This document shows, in pieces, positions 1-5,572 of a stretch of 5,572 nucleotides of DNA. The position numbers and the translations under genes were made by a program. Positions within the stretch are counted from its first letter, which is position 1. Every line of letters begins with the position of its first letter. Source of the DNA: Fidelibacterota bacterium (GTDB lineage Bacteria; Fidelibacterota; Fidelibacteria; Fidelibacterales; DSDE01); NCBI GenBank assembly GCA_011049095.1, contig DSDE01000076.1, positions 1 to 5,572 on the forward strand. The letters are read 5' to 3'. Under the pieces are notes generated by a model. The model was not told the origin of the DNA and searched no databases. It worked only from the letters and a program-made list of their open reading frames with translations.

Positions 1-1017
1 ATATAGAAGTTTTTCTCGTTCCCATTTTGTAAAATCTGTAAGTTTAAGCCCCTCTTTGGTGCGGAGCCGAAGTAAAATCAACTCCTCAAGTTCAATTTGC
101 CTTGTTATTTCTTCATCTCCGTCAGGTGTAAAATCATTCTTTGATGCTTTTTCTATGTAGGAGAGAAGCTTTGCATCGTGCCAAAAGCGCCGTTTTCCCA
201 ATTTACTATGTGCAGAAGGTCCCAAGCCAAGATAGTCATCACCCAGCCAGTAGCTTTGATTATGCTTTGAACGCTTCCCTGCCTGGGAAAAATTGGAAAT
301 CTCATAATGCTCAAAACCAGCTTTTTCCAATTCATCGTGCACCTGCTCAAAAAAAATATTCCCAATTGTTTCGGGATTTTCTGCAATCTCTCCGTTCTCG
401 ATAAGAGCGGCGTATGGCGTGCCTTCTTCTGCGCTGAGGCTATAGGCTGAGATGTGGCTCGGTTCCAGCTCTATAAATGTTTCCAGAGTATGCTGCAGCT
501 GCTTTTCTGTCTGTCCTGGAATATTCCAGATCAGGTCCAGACATATATTCTCAAAAGCAGCTTTTCGAGCGGCATCTACAGCTTTCAATGTGCTTTCGTG
601 AGAATGAATCCGGCCTAAAAAACGCAGCTCATTATCATTTGCGCTCTGGGCGCCAATAGAAATGCGGTTGAAGCCTCCCTCCCTCAAGCTTTGCAAGCCC
701 TCTGCGTTTGGCACAAATTCTGGATTCATCTCTATCGTTATTTCACAATCCTGTCTTATTAGAAAATTGCGGCTGATAGTTTCCAAAAGAGAAAGGAGCG
801 CTCCCGGAGCAAAAAGATTTGGCGTTCCACCACCAAAATAGATTGTCTGCAATTGAACACTCTCTTGAAAACGATTTTTCTGCCAGACCAACTCTTTTCT
901 GATTGATTCGAGAAATTGTTCTCCACAACTGCTTATCTTTGTGCTGCTGTAAAAATCACAGTAATGGCAGCGCTGGGCGCAAAAAGGGATATGGAGATAG
1001 AGGCTGATTTTCTTCAA
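1..1017 (-). CDS. hemW: HemW, radical SAM heme chaperone (3' end cut by window edge)
   Basis: HemW is a radical SAM protein related to oxygen-independent coproporphyrinogen III oxidase (HemN). It is often annotated as that enzyme, but characterised members bind heme and act as heme chaperones. I translated 339 codons with no stop before the window edge; family members are about 375-390 residues, so only the C-terminal tail is missing. Visible are LYLHIPF then the iron-sulfur cluster motif CAQRCHYC (Cys13, Cys17, Cys20), the SAM-binding YFGGGTP (60-66), EMNPE (96-100), RISIGAQS (118-125), IPGQT (166-170), HISAYSL (188-194), HYEISNF (237-243), HNQSYW (252-257) and GLGPSAHS (264-271). The family usually begins a few residues before the LYxHIPFC block, so the TTG at 1017 is the best start; it lies 5 bp after the lepB stop with no clear Shine-Dalgarno, suggesting coupled translation. 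A GTG at 1050, inside lepB, is an alternative. The assignment to the HemN/HemW family is certain; HemW over HemN rests on the short N-terminus and overall pattern. Confidence 0.93.
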   Translation of the reverse strand, partial: MKKISLYLHIPFCAQRCHYCDFYSSTKISSCGEQFLESIRKELVWQKNRFQESVQLQTIYFGGGTPNLFAPGALLSLLETISRNFLIRQDCEITIEMNPEFVPNAEGLQSLREGGFNRISIGAQSANDNELRFLGRIHSHESTLKAVDAARKAAFENICLDLIWNIPGQTEKQLQHTLETFIELEPSHISAYSLSAEEGTPYAALIENGEIAENPETIGNIFFEQVHDELEKAGFEHYEISNFSQAGKRSKHNQSYWLGDDYLGLGPSAHSKLGKRRFWHDAKLLSYIEKASKNDFTPDGDEEITRQIELEELILLRLRTKEGLKLTDFTKWEREKLLY

Positions 1018-1022
1018 AAGGC

Positions 1023-1925
1023 TTAGCTTACAGTGTGCAACAATCTCCACCAACGGATTTTTTTATGCACTTTCCAAATGGGCTGGTTTTTATCCCAGCT
1101 AAAATAAAGTATCAGCGGAGCCCCCATAACATATTTATGGGGAACAAGCCCCCAATAGCGGCTGTCAAAACTGTTGTCGCGATTATCACCCATCATAAAA
1201 TAGTAGTTTTGCTCCACCAGATAGCTGTGTATTGCTTTACCATCTACATAGAAATTACCAAACCGGTAATCAACCTTATGTCCATCCATCGTCATGATAT
1301 TATAAATATAATCTGGCGACACATCGTCAACATTTATAAGGTCGTCTTTTTTTGGAATATAGAGGGCCTTAAACTGATCGCGATTGCCATGACCCCTGGG
1401 AAAAATATTCGGCTCAGTATAATCTTTATTCAGTATATTACCATAATCAATAATACTATGCTTGGGGTCTGAAAATCGCTTATTATTGATGTAGGGGACC
1501 TTATCAACAATTTTCAATGAATCGCCGGGGCCAGCGATACACCGTTTCACGTAGTTGGTCCAGGGGTCATGGGGAAATTTAAAAATAATCACATCACCGC
1601 TTTTAGGCTGCCGAAAAGCCGGCAAGCGCAGATGAGGAATATCAAAGCCAATTCTGGTAAAGGGGATGCCAACCCAATCTGGCGTTCGGGCTCCGTAAAT
1701 AAATTTATTTCCCAAAAGAAAATCGCCCACATTAATGGTTGTTTCCATGCTGCCGGTAGGTATCTGATAAGCTTCGATAATACCTGCTCGAATGAAAAAG
1801 ACAGCAATGATGACATAAGTCCAAGATTTTACTTCATAAATAAATCGTTCTTTCTTTGTCATATTTCGCAAATACTCTTTTTGCTGCTCTTTTCTGGCCC
1901 GATAGGCCCGCCATTTATCAATCAT
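1023..1925 (-). CDS. lepB: Signal peptidase I (long, Gram-negative-like form)
   Basis: This membrane-bound serine protease removes signal peptides from proteins exported by Sec or Tat, using a Ser-Lys dyad on the outer face of the cytoplasmic membrane. The 300-residue product has a basic, cytoplasmic N-terminus (about 1-33), one hydrophobic segment (about 35-53), then IPTGSMETTINVGD with catalytic Ser59, YVKRCIAGPGD with the general-base Lys127, and the final conserved box MMGDNRDNSFDSRYWG (about 245-259). These are the family boxes in the right order. About 110 residues separate the lysine and the last box, far more than in the roughly 180-residue Bacillus-type enzymes and more like the inserted beta domain of E. 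coli LepB. The ATG is preceded by AGGAG at 4-nt spacing. It sits 9 bp after rnhB-yraN and 5 bp before hemW, so it is probably cotranscribed with both. There is no sign of damage; all catalytic residues are present. Confidence 0.97.
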   Translation of the reverse strand: MIDKWRAYRARKEQQKEYLRNMTKKERFIYEVKSWTYVIIAVFFIRAGIIEAYQIPTGSMETTINVGDFLLGNKFIYGARTPDWVGIPFTRIGFDIPHLRLPAFRQPKSGDVIIFKFPHDPWTNYVKRCIAGPGDSLKIVDKVPYINNKRFSDPKHSIIDYGNILNKDYTEPNIFPRGHGNRDQFKALYIPKKDDLINVDDVSPDYIYNIMTMDGHKVDYRFGNFYVDGKAIHSYLVEQNYYFMMGDNRDNSFDSRYWGLVPHKYVMGAPLILYFSWDKNQPIWKVHKKIRWWRLLHTVS

Positions 1926-1929
1926 AACT

Positions 1930-1935
1930 CTCCTT
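1930..1935 (-). promoter_or_regulatory. Ribosome binding site of lepB
   Basis: The minus strand reads AAGGAG here, 4 nt before the lepB ATG at 1925. Its first base is the last base of the TAA stop codon (1937-1935) of the upstream rnhB-yraN gene, so termination of one gene and initiation of the next take place on the same few bases. This supports the lepB start and implies translational coupling. Confidence 0.75.
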
Positions 1936-2927
1936 TAATGAACAATGTCTTCAAAATGTTCAATTCTTGCTTTGCGCCATTGGTCTGCATAAACAACGAT
2001 GGCATCAATTCGCACCTCATACTCGGCGATACCTGCAATTCGAAACCAATGCTCAGTGGCGTCGAGGATGTGATTGATTTTACGTTTTGTGTACCATTCC
2101 ATTGGGTCATACCGGTCTCTTGGACCACGGGTTTTTACTTCAGCAACAATATAGAGTTCCCCCATTTTTAAAAGGATATCTATTTCTCCCCACTTTCCTA
2201 CATGAATATTACGATCAATAAATCGAGCGCCTTTTCGAATCATATAATAGGCAGCTTGGTTTTCTCCCCAGAATCCAATTTGCTGTTTGGTGGGGCTGGC
2301 AGGGTATTGAAAATCTCTGACTGGCGCAAAATCGCTGCGATGAAGGGGCGTTGGCCAAAGGTTATTGATTGCCTTTAAATGCTCAGCCGTACCGTAGCCT
2401 CGATTTTTTTTCCAGCCATAGCCTGGGAATACTTTATCCCACTTGACCATAATTCGGTCTCGGGTCACTTTCGCCAGAATTGATGCGGCTGCAATTGAGA
2501 AAGATTTGGCGTCGCCGTCAACCACAGCCCGTCCATTGAGAATGCCACTTGGCGCCACTGAGCCATCAATCAAAACCAGGTCTGGCTGAATGCTAAGTTG
2601 CCCGACTGCTTGCTCCATTGCCTGAAGCGTAGCTCCCAATATATTTTTTTCTTTTATTTGCTGAACTCCTACAGACTGAATGGCATACGCCCTGGCATTT
2701 TGAATAATCCACTCGTAAGCTGCTTCCCGCTGTTTTTCTGTCATTTTTTTGCTGTCACGAATCAGCTCATTCTCCTGCCCTTCTTCAAAAATGACTGCTG
2801 CAGCGGTAACAGGACCAGCTATAGGCCCTCTGCCTGCTTCATCAACGCCGCATAGCCATTTTCCCGTAGAACGTGCCTTTCGATCAAAATCAATTAGGTC
2901 CATATTGGGCTCCACTCGCTTGCTCAT
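1935..2927 (-). CDS. rnhB: Ribonuclease HII fused to a YraN (UPF0102) nuclease-like domain
   Basis: The product is one continuous 330-residue frame with two domains. Residues about 22-206 are RNase HII, which cuts RNA-DNA hybrids and starts removal of single ribonucleotides from DNA. It shows GVDEAGRGPIAGPV (Asp29, Glu30), RDSKKMTEKQRE, LIDG (Asp121), GDAKSFSIAAASILAKVTRDR (Asp157) and the late FPGYGWKKNRGYGT and TPLHRSDF signatures, so all four acidic metal ligands are present. Residues about 217-330 match YraN/UPF0102, a domain with the PD-(D/E)xK nuclease fold and unsettled function: GFWGENQAA (Glu222), WGEID (Asp250), AEVKTR (Glu263, Lys265), YTKRKINHI and RIDAIVV. A short linker (about 207-216) joins them. 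rnhB and yraN are often adjacent as separate genes; here they are fused. The ATG at 2927 overlaps the nhaC stop as ATGA. Met9 (2903) has a better ribosome site and may be the true start, giving 322 residues. Confidence 0.95.
   Translation of the reverse strand: MSKRVEPNMDLIDFDRKARSTGKWLCGVDEAGRGPIAGPVTAAAVIFEEGQENELIRDSKKMTEKQREAAYEWIIQNARAYAIQSVGVQQIKEKNILGATLQAMEQAVGQLSIQPDLVLIDGSVAPSGILNGRAVVDGDAKSFSIAAASILAKVTRDRIMVKWDKVFPGYGWKKNRGYGTAEHLKAINNLWPTPLHRSDFAPVRDFQYPASPTKQQIGFWGENQAAYYMIRKGARFIDRNIHVGKWGEIDILLKMGELYIVAEVKTRGPRDRYDPMEWYTKRKINHILDATEHWFRIAGIAEYEVRIDAIVVYADQWRKARIEHFEDIVH
2910..2913 (-). promoter_or_regulatory. Possible ribosome binding site supporting the downstream start of rnhB-yraN
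   Basis: GGAG lies 6 nt before the second in-frame ATG (2903-2901) of the RNase HII-YraN gene, inside the first codons of the longer reading. No comparable purine-rich site precedes the first ATG at 2927, whose only support is its ATGA overlap with the upstream stop. The conserved RNase HII region begins after residue 20 of the long form, so homology does not decide between them. Confidence 0.5.
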
Positions 2928-4336
2928 ATCTGAGTCAAAAAACCGGCAAAAAGATAGAAAAGAGCGGCGAAAGCAGCAAATACAAGGGCATACGGAAGTT
3001 GTGTTTTGATGTGGTCCATCACATCGCAGCCCGTGGTTGAGCAGCTCATAATGGTAGTATCAGATATAGGGGATCCATGGTCGCCAAAGATACTTCCGCT
3101 AAAGACAGCAGCGGCGGCCAAAGCCGAAGCAACACCCAGCGTCATAGCCAGGGGCATAGCCAGAGGCATCACCACAGCCATCGTGCCCATCGAGCTGCCG
3201 GTGCTGAAGGAGATAATAGCGGCTACCAGGAAAATGATAGCAGGCAAAAAGGCTGCACTGACAAAATTATGGAGCTTTGCTGCCAGAAATTGGCCTGTTC
3301 CCAGGGTTTGAACCAGCGAGCCCATAGAAAAAGCCAATACCAAAATAAAAGCAACAGTCAGCATTGGACCGGCACCATTCACCAGCTTGTGGCCAAATTC
3401 TCCCATTGTCATCAGTCGCTGCGTTTTGACCTGAATAGCAATTATTAACAAGGTGATAATGACACCCCACATAATAGCTTTGATTCCATCTCCCTGGAGA
3501 ATGCTCCCCTTTCCAGTGATAATGAGTCCGCCAAGAATAACAATAAGCATTGCCGCGATGGGGATGAGCATATTCCAAAAACTGGAGACTGGCAACGCTT
3601 TGGCCTTTTCCGTGTGCAAGCTGTAGCCTTTCCCTGGCTCATCTAATTCCCCAAGCGCTTTAGCCCTTTTTTCTGCCCGAGCCATCGGTCCCCAATCCTT
3701 ACCCGAAAAAATAATCAGGGGAATGATAAAAACAGTGATAATGGCGTAAAAATTCAGGGGAATACTCTGCACCAGCACTTCAGTAGCATTGGGTATGTCC
3801 TGAGCTTTTATGAGCCCAATCATGAAAGCGCCCCAGCCGCTTAGGGGGATCAGTACACACACCGGAGTGGATGTGCTGTGGACGATAAAAGCTGCCTTTT
3901 CGTGAGAAACCTTCAGTGCATCATTGAGAGGTCGAGCGATAGCGCCAGTCAGGAGTGTGCTCAAGGTTCCGGAGGTAAAAACCAGCAAGCCCATAATCCA
4001 TGTAAAAAACTGGGCGGCCTTCCTGCTGCCGATAATGCTCCGTTTTTCCGTCATAAGCTGAACAAATCCATTGATTCCGCCATTTTGCTCGATAAGATGC
4101 GTAACACTCCCCAATAACAAAACCATAAAGATGATTATGGCATTGTCAGTATCGGCAAAAACAGCAACCATTGCATAAAATGTGGCATCCAGCGCAGAGA
4201 ATATCGCCCCGCCTTCCAGAATAAGATAGCCTGAAAAGAGTCCGGCAAAAAGAGCCAGAAAAACATTTTTTTTCCAAAGGGCAAGAATAATTGCCAGAAG
4301 CGGTGGAATAAGGGATAACGCGCTAATCTCGTTTAT
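2924..4336 (-). CDS. nhaC: NhaC-family Na+/H+ antiporter, apparently with a non-standard start codon
   Basis: This is a multi-pass inner-membrane carrier of the NhaC family (COG1757), whose members exchange Na+ for H+ or couple ion flux to organic acids. The first ATG in frame (4171) would cut off homologous sequence: the in-frame extension upstream reads LSLIPPLLAIILALW then NVFLALFAGLFSGYLIL, the usual first membrane segments of this family. No ATG, GTG or TTG occurs between the preceding in-frame stop (4384-4382) and 4171. I place the start at ATA (4336-4334), which overlaps the upstream TAA as ATAA and has AAAGGG 9 nt before it; ATT at 4327 is an alternative. This gives about 470 residues, normal for the family. 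Other signatures are PVCVLIPLSGWGAF (158-171) and, near the C-terminus, FGDHGSPISDTTI followed by GCDVMDH. The FFDDYANTL-type motif common in the family reads FTSGTLSTL (120-128). The ion or solute cannot be told from sequence. Confidence 0.88.
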   Translation of the reverse strand: MNEISALSLIPPLLAIILALWKKNVFLALFAGLFSGYLILEGGAIFSALDATFYAMVAVFADTDNAIIIFMVLLLGSVTHLIEQNGGINGFVQLMTEKRSIIGSRKAAQFFTWIMGLLVFTSGTLSTLLTGAIARPLNDALKVSHEKAAFIVHSTSTPVCVLIPLSGWGAFMIGLIKAQDIPNATEVLVQSIPLNFYAIITVFIIPLIIFSGKDWGPMARAEKRAKALGELDEPGKGYSLHTEKAKALPVSSFWNMLIPIAAMLIVILGGLIITGKGSILQGDGIKAIMWGVIITLLIIAIQVKTQRLMTMGEFGHKLVNGAGPMLTVAFILVLAFSMGSLVQTLGTGQFLAAKLHNFVSAAFLPAIIFLVAAIISFSTGSSMGTMAVVMPLAMPLAMTLGVASALAAAAVFSGSIFGDHGSPISDTTIMSCSTTGCDVMDHIKTQLPYALVFAAFAALFYLFAGFLTQI

Positions 4337-5451
4337 TTTTGCAATCCCTTTCTTATGGCGGTGATTAGAGAGTCTATTTGCTCATTACTGTGAGCACTGC
4401 TTAAAGCAAAGCGAAAATAACCATTAGCCGGCCCGCCTGGATAATTAATATAACTTGGGAAAATCTCATATTCTTTCAGGCTCTGAAAAAGAGAATCCTT
4501 CTCATCATCAGATTTTGGCAGAATCGCAATAACCGGTGTTTCATAAATCGGGTGTGAAATGCCCCATTCATTAAGCTGCTTTTTGGCAGTCAACGCCTTT
4601 TCCTGCAAGTTCATCACCATTGATGGTCCCTCAGAAATGATTTGGATACTTTTTATAGCGCCAGCGGCAAGATTTAGGGGAAAAGCTGAGCTGCCAACAT
4701 AGGCATTCACTTTGCGCATAGCTGCAATTTCTTCTTCTGTGCCGCAGACAAATCCACCAAAAACGCCAAATGCCTTACTTAAGGTGCCTACAGAAAGCCG
4801 CTTTTCAGCAGACAAAGCAGCCCGTTCAGCAAGCCCTCTGCCTGTTTTTCCCAAAACGCCTAATGTGTGTGCTTCATCAATAAAAACTTTGCCGCCATAT
4901 TTTTCCGCCAATTGGGTGTACTTTTCCACCGGTGAGATAATTCCGTAGATAGTGCCGGTAGCTTCGCTTAAGACTAATGGCCGGAAATTTTCACTTTTGG
5001 CAAGCTCTTTAGTCTTTATCTCTAAATCTTCTACTGATTGGTGTAAAAATGCCACTTTAGGAGTTGCGCAGAGACGCATTGCATCACGAATACTTGGATG
5101 AATTTTCTCATCGAAAAAAAAGTGGCTGTATTGATTTTGCAAAGCCAAAAGCGCAGTGATATTAGCCAGATAGCCGCTATTAGTGAGAATAGCTGCCGCA
5201 TGTCCAGTGAAATCTGCAATGGCTTTCTCCAGTTGGAGATGCAGGGGATGGGTGCCGGTGGTTTGTCTGCTGCCGCTGCTATTAAGACCATAGGTCAGGG
5301 CAGCGCTATGCATTTCAGCGATAATAGCCGGGTTAGACCCCAGGCGATGGTAGTCATATCCGCCAAAGAAACAGTATTTTTTTGAATGGTACTTTGTATA
5401 TACCGTATCAAAATGTGTAAGTACCGGAACCTTATCAATATGCTCTTTCAT
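4333..5451 (-). CDS. PLP-dependent alpha-oxoamine synthase-family enzyme (KBL/BioF/SPT-like)
   Basis: The 372-residue cytosolic enzyme belongs to fold-type I PLP enzymes of the alpha-oxoamine synthase group, which condense an amino acid with an acyl-CoA and release CO2 (2-amino-3-ketobutyrate CoA ligase, 8-amino-7-oxononanoate synthase, serine palmitoyltransferase). Key sites are the glycine-rich SSGSRQTTGTHPLHLQLE (58-75), DEKIHPSIRDAMRL (114-127) with His118 as the probable ring-stacking histidine, DEAHTLGVLGKTGRG (192-206) with Asp192 for the pyridine nitrogen and His195, and GTLSKAFGVFGG (222-233) with Schiff-base Lys226. The segment usually reading like TDGVFSMDG is SEATGTIYG here (162-170), and the protein is shorter than typical KBL or BioF (about 385-400), so a direct ortholog assignment is unsafe. 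No biotin or threonine-degradation genes are visible. It lies 17 bp after an enolase-superfamily gene and its stop overlaps the proposed antiporter start. The ATG has AAAGG at 5-nt spacing. Confidence 0.92.
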   Translation of the reverse strand: MKEHIDKVPVLTHFDTVYTKYHSKKYCFFGGYDYHRLGSNPAIIAEMHSAALTYGLNSSGSRQTTGTHPLHLQLEKAIADFTGHAAAILTNSGYLANITALLALQNQYSHFFFDEKIHPSIRDAMRLCATPKVAFLHQSVEDLEIKTKELAKSENFRPLVLSEATGTIYGIISPVEKYTQLAEKYGGKVFIDEAHTLGVLGKTGRGLAERAALSAEKRLSVGTLSKAFGVFGGFVCGTEEEIAAMRKVNAYVGSSAFPLNLAAGAIKSIQIISEGPSMVMNLQEKALTAKKQLNEWGISHPIYETPVIAILPKSDDEKDSLFQSLKEYEIFPSYINYPGGPANGYFRFALSSAHSNEQIDSLITAIRKGLQK

Positions 5452-5456
5452 TTATA

Positions 5457-5461
5457 CCTTT
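5457..5461 (-). promoter_or_regulatory. Ribosome binding site of the oxoamine synthase gene
   Basis: AAAGG on the minus strand lies 5 nt before the ATG at 5451, within the 17-bp gap after the upstream stop. It supports this start; the next in-frame Met is at residue 47, beyond conserved sequence. Confidence 0.65.
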
Positions 5462-5468
5462 AGAAAAC

Positions 5469-5572
5469 TTAAAGGGGGGTAATTGTTTTTAAAAAATCGG
5501 GATCAGGCTTCACGCCTATGCCGGGGATTTCCACATCTGGAAATGAGACTACCCCATTTTTCAATTTAACAC
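5469..5572 (-). CDS. C-terminal end of an enolase-superfamily (MR/MLE-type) protein, partial
   Basis: Only the last 33 codons and a TAA stop (5471-5469) are in the window; the gene continues beyond the right edge. The peptide contains KNGVVSFPDVEIPGIGVKPD (4-23) followed by PDFLKTITPL. A pattern of the type G-x-V-x-(V/F)-P-(D/E)-x-x-x-P-G-(I/L)-G-V close to the stop is typical of the extreme C-terminus of mandelate racemase/muconate lactonizing enzymes, including dipeptide epimerases and o-succinylbenzoate synthases/N-acylamino acid racemases. None of the catalytic lysines or metal-binding acids are visible, so substrate class cannot be assigned. It sits 17 bp before the oxoamine synthase gene on the same strand and is probably cotranscribed. 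The identification rests on a short motif and is moderate. Confidence 0.6.
   Translation of the reverse strand, partial: VKLKNGVVSFPDVEIPGIGVKPDPDFLKTITPL

Noticed and set aside
1..1017. Annotating the radical SAM gene as coproporphyrinogen III oxidase (hemN)
   Set aside because: The N-terminus begins only a few residues before the cluster-binding motif and the internal motifs match HemW; HemN proteins are longer with an N-terminal extension.
1035..1472. A 145-codon open frame on the plus strand
   Set aside because: It is entirely antisense to the conserved C-terminal part of lepB and resembles no known protein.
1569..2171. A 200-codon open frame on the plus strand
   Set aside because: It lies antisense across the start of lepB and the end of rnhB-yraN, both with full catalytic motifs, and its product has no recognisable motif and low-complexity composition typical of a shadow frame.
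3267..3642. Overlapping minus-strand frames of 103 and 65 codons
   Set aside because: They lie in other frames of the antiporter gene, whose frame gives continuous hydrophobic segments and family motifs.
5472..5479. Possible frameshift at a run of six C (minus strand) just before the stop of the enolase-superfamily gene
   Set aside because: Losing one C would open the frame into the next gene, but the product as read ends soon after the expected C-terminal motif and leaves a normal 17-bp gap with a ribosome site, so the sequence as given is more plausible.
1..5572. CRISPR arrays, tRNA or rRNA genes, insertion sequences, rho-independent terminators
   Set aside because: Coding sequence fills nearly the whole window, the gaps are 5-20 bp, and I saw no repeat array, cloverleaf-like sequence, transposase motif or GC-rich stem followed by a T run.

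Overview
The window is a fragment of a tightly packed bacterial operon. All six genes are on the minus strand, so transcription runs from the right edge (5572) to the left edge (1). In transcription order they are: (a) the last 33 codons of an enolase-superfamily (mandelate racemase/muconate lactonizing-type) protein; (b) a PLP-dependent alpha-oxoamine synthase-family enzyme; (c) an NhaC-family Na+/H+ antiporter; (d) ribonuclease HII fused in frame to a YraN/UPF0102 nuclease-like domain; (e) signal peptidase I (LepB); (f) the HemW heme chaperone, cut by the left edge. Two of the six, (a) and (f), are incomplete, and most of (f) can be read.

Spacing is very tight: 17 bp between (a) and (b), a proposed ATAA stop/start overlap between (b) and (c), an ATGA overlap (or 20 bp if a downstream start is used) between (c) and (d), 9 bp between (d) and (e), and 5 bp between (e) and (f). 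No non-coding stretch is longer than about 20 bp. I see no terminator, internal promoter, tRNA, rRNA, CRISPR, insertion sequence or notable repeat. Plus-strand open frames, including those of 145 and 200 codons, lie antisense to real genes and are shadows.

Functionally there appear to be two blocks. The upstream block, (a) to (c), looks metabolic: an epimerase/racemase/cycloisomerase-type enzyme, an acyl-CoA:amino acid condensing (or related PLP) enzyme and a sodium-coupled carrier. The downstream block, (d) to (f), is housekeeping: removal of ribonucleotides from DNA, cleavage of export signals and heme trafficking. Whether the upstream genes form a pathway is inference from adjacency only.

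Organism: base composition looks moderate to slightly AT-rich by eye. The long form of LepB, the RNase HII-YraN fusion and the NhaC subtype suggest a Gram-negative-type bacterium, perhaps in or near the FCB superphylum. Purine-rich Shine-Dalgarno sites before several genes fit poorly with typical Bacteroidota, so a lineage such as Marinimicrobia (SAR406) is a reasonable but weakly supported guess.

The points most worth a second look are the antiporter gene, which has no ATG, GTG or TTG able to start its full-length product, the RNase HII-YraN fusion, and the enolase-type/oxoamine-synthase/antiporter cluster of unknown substrate.
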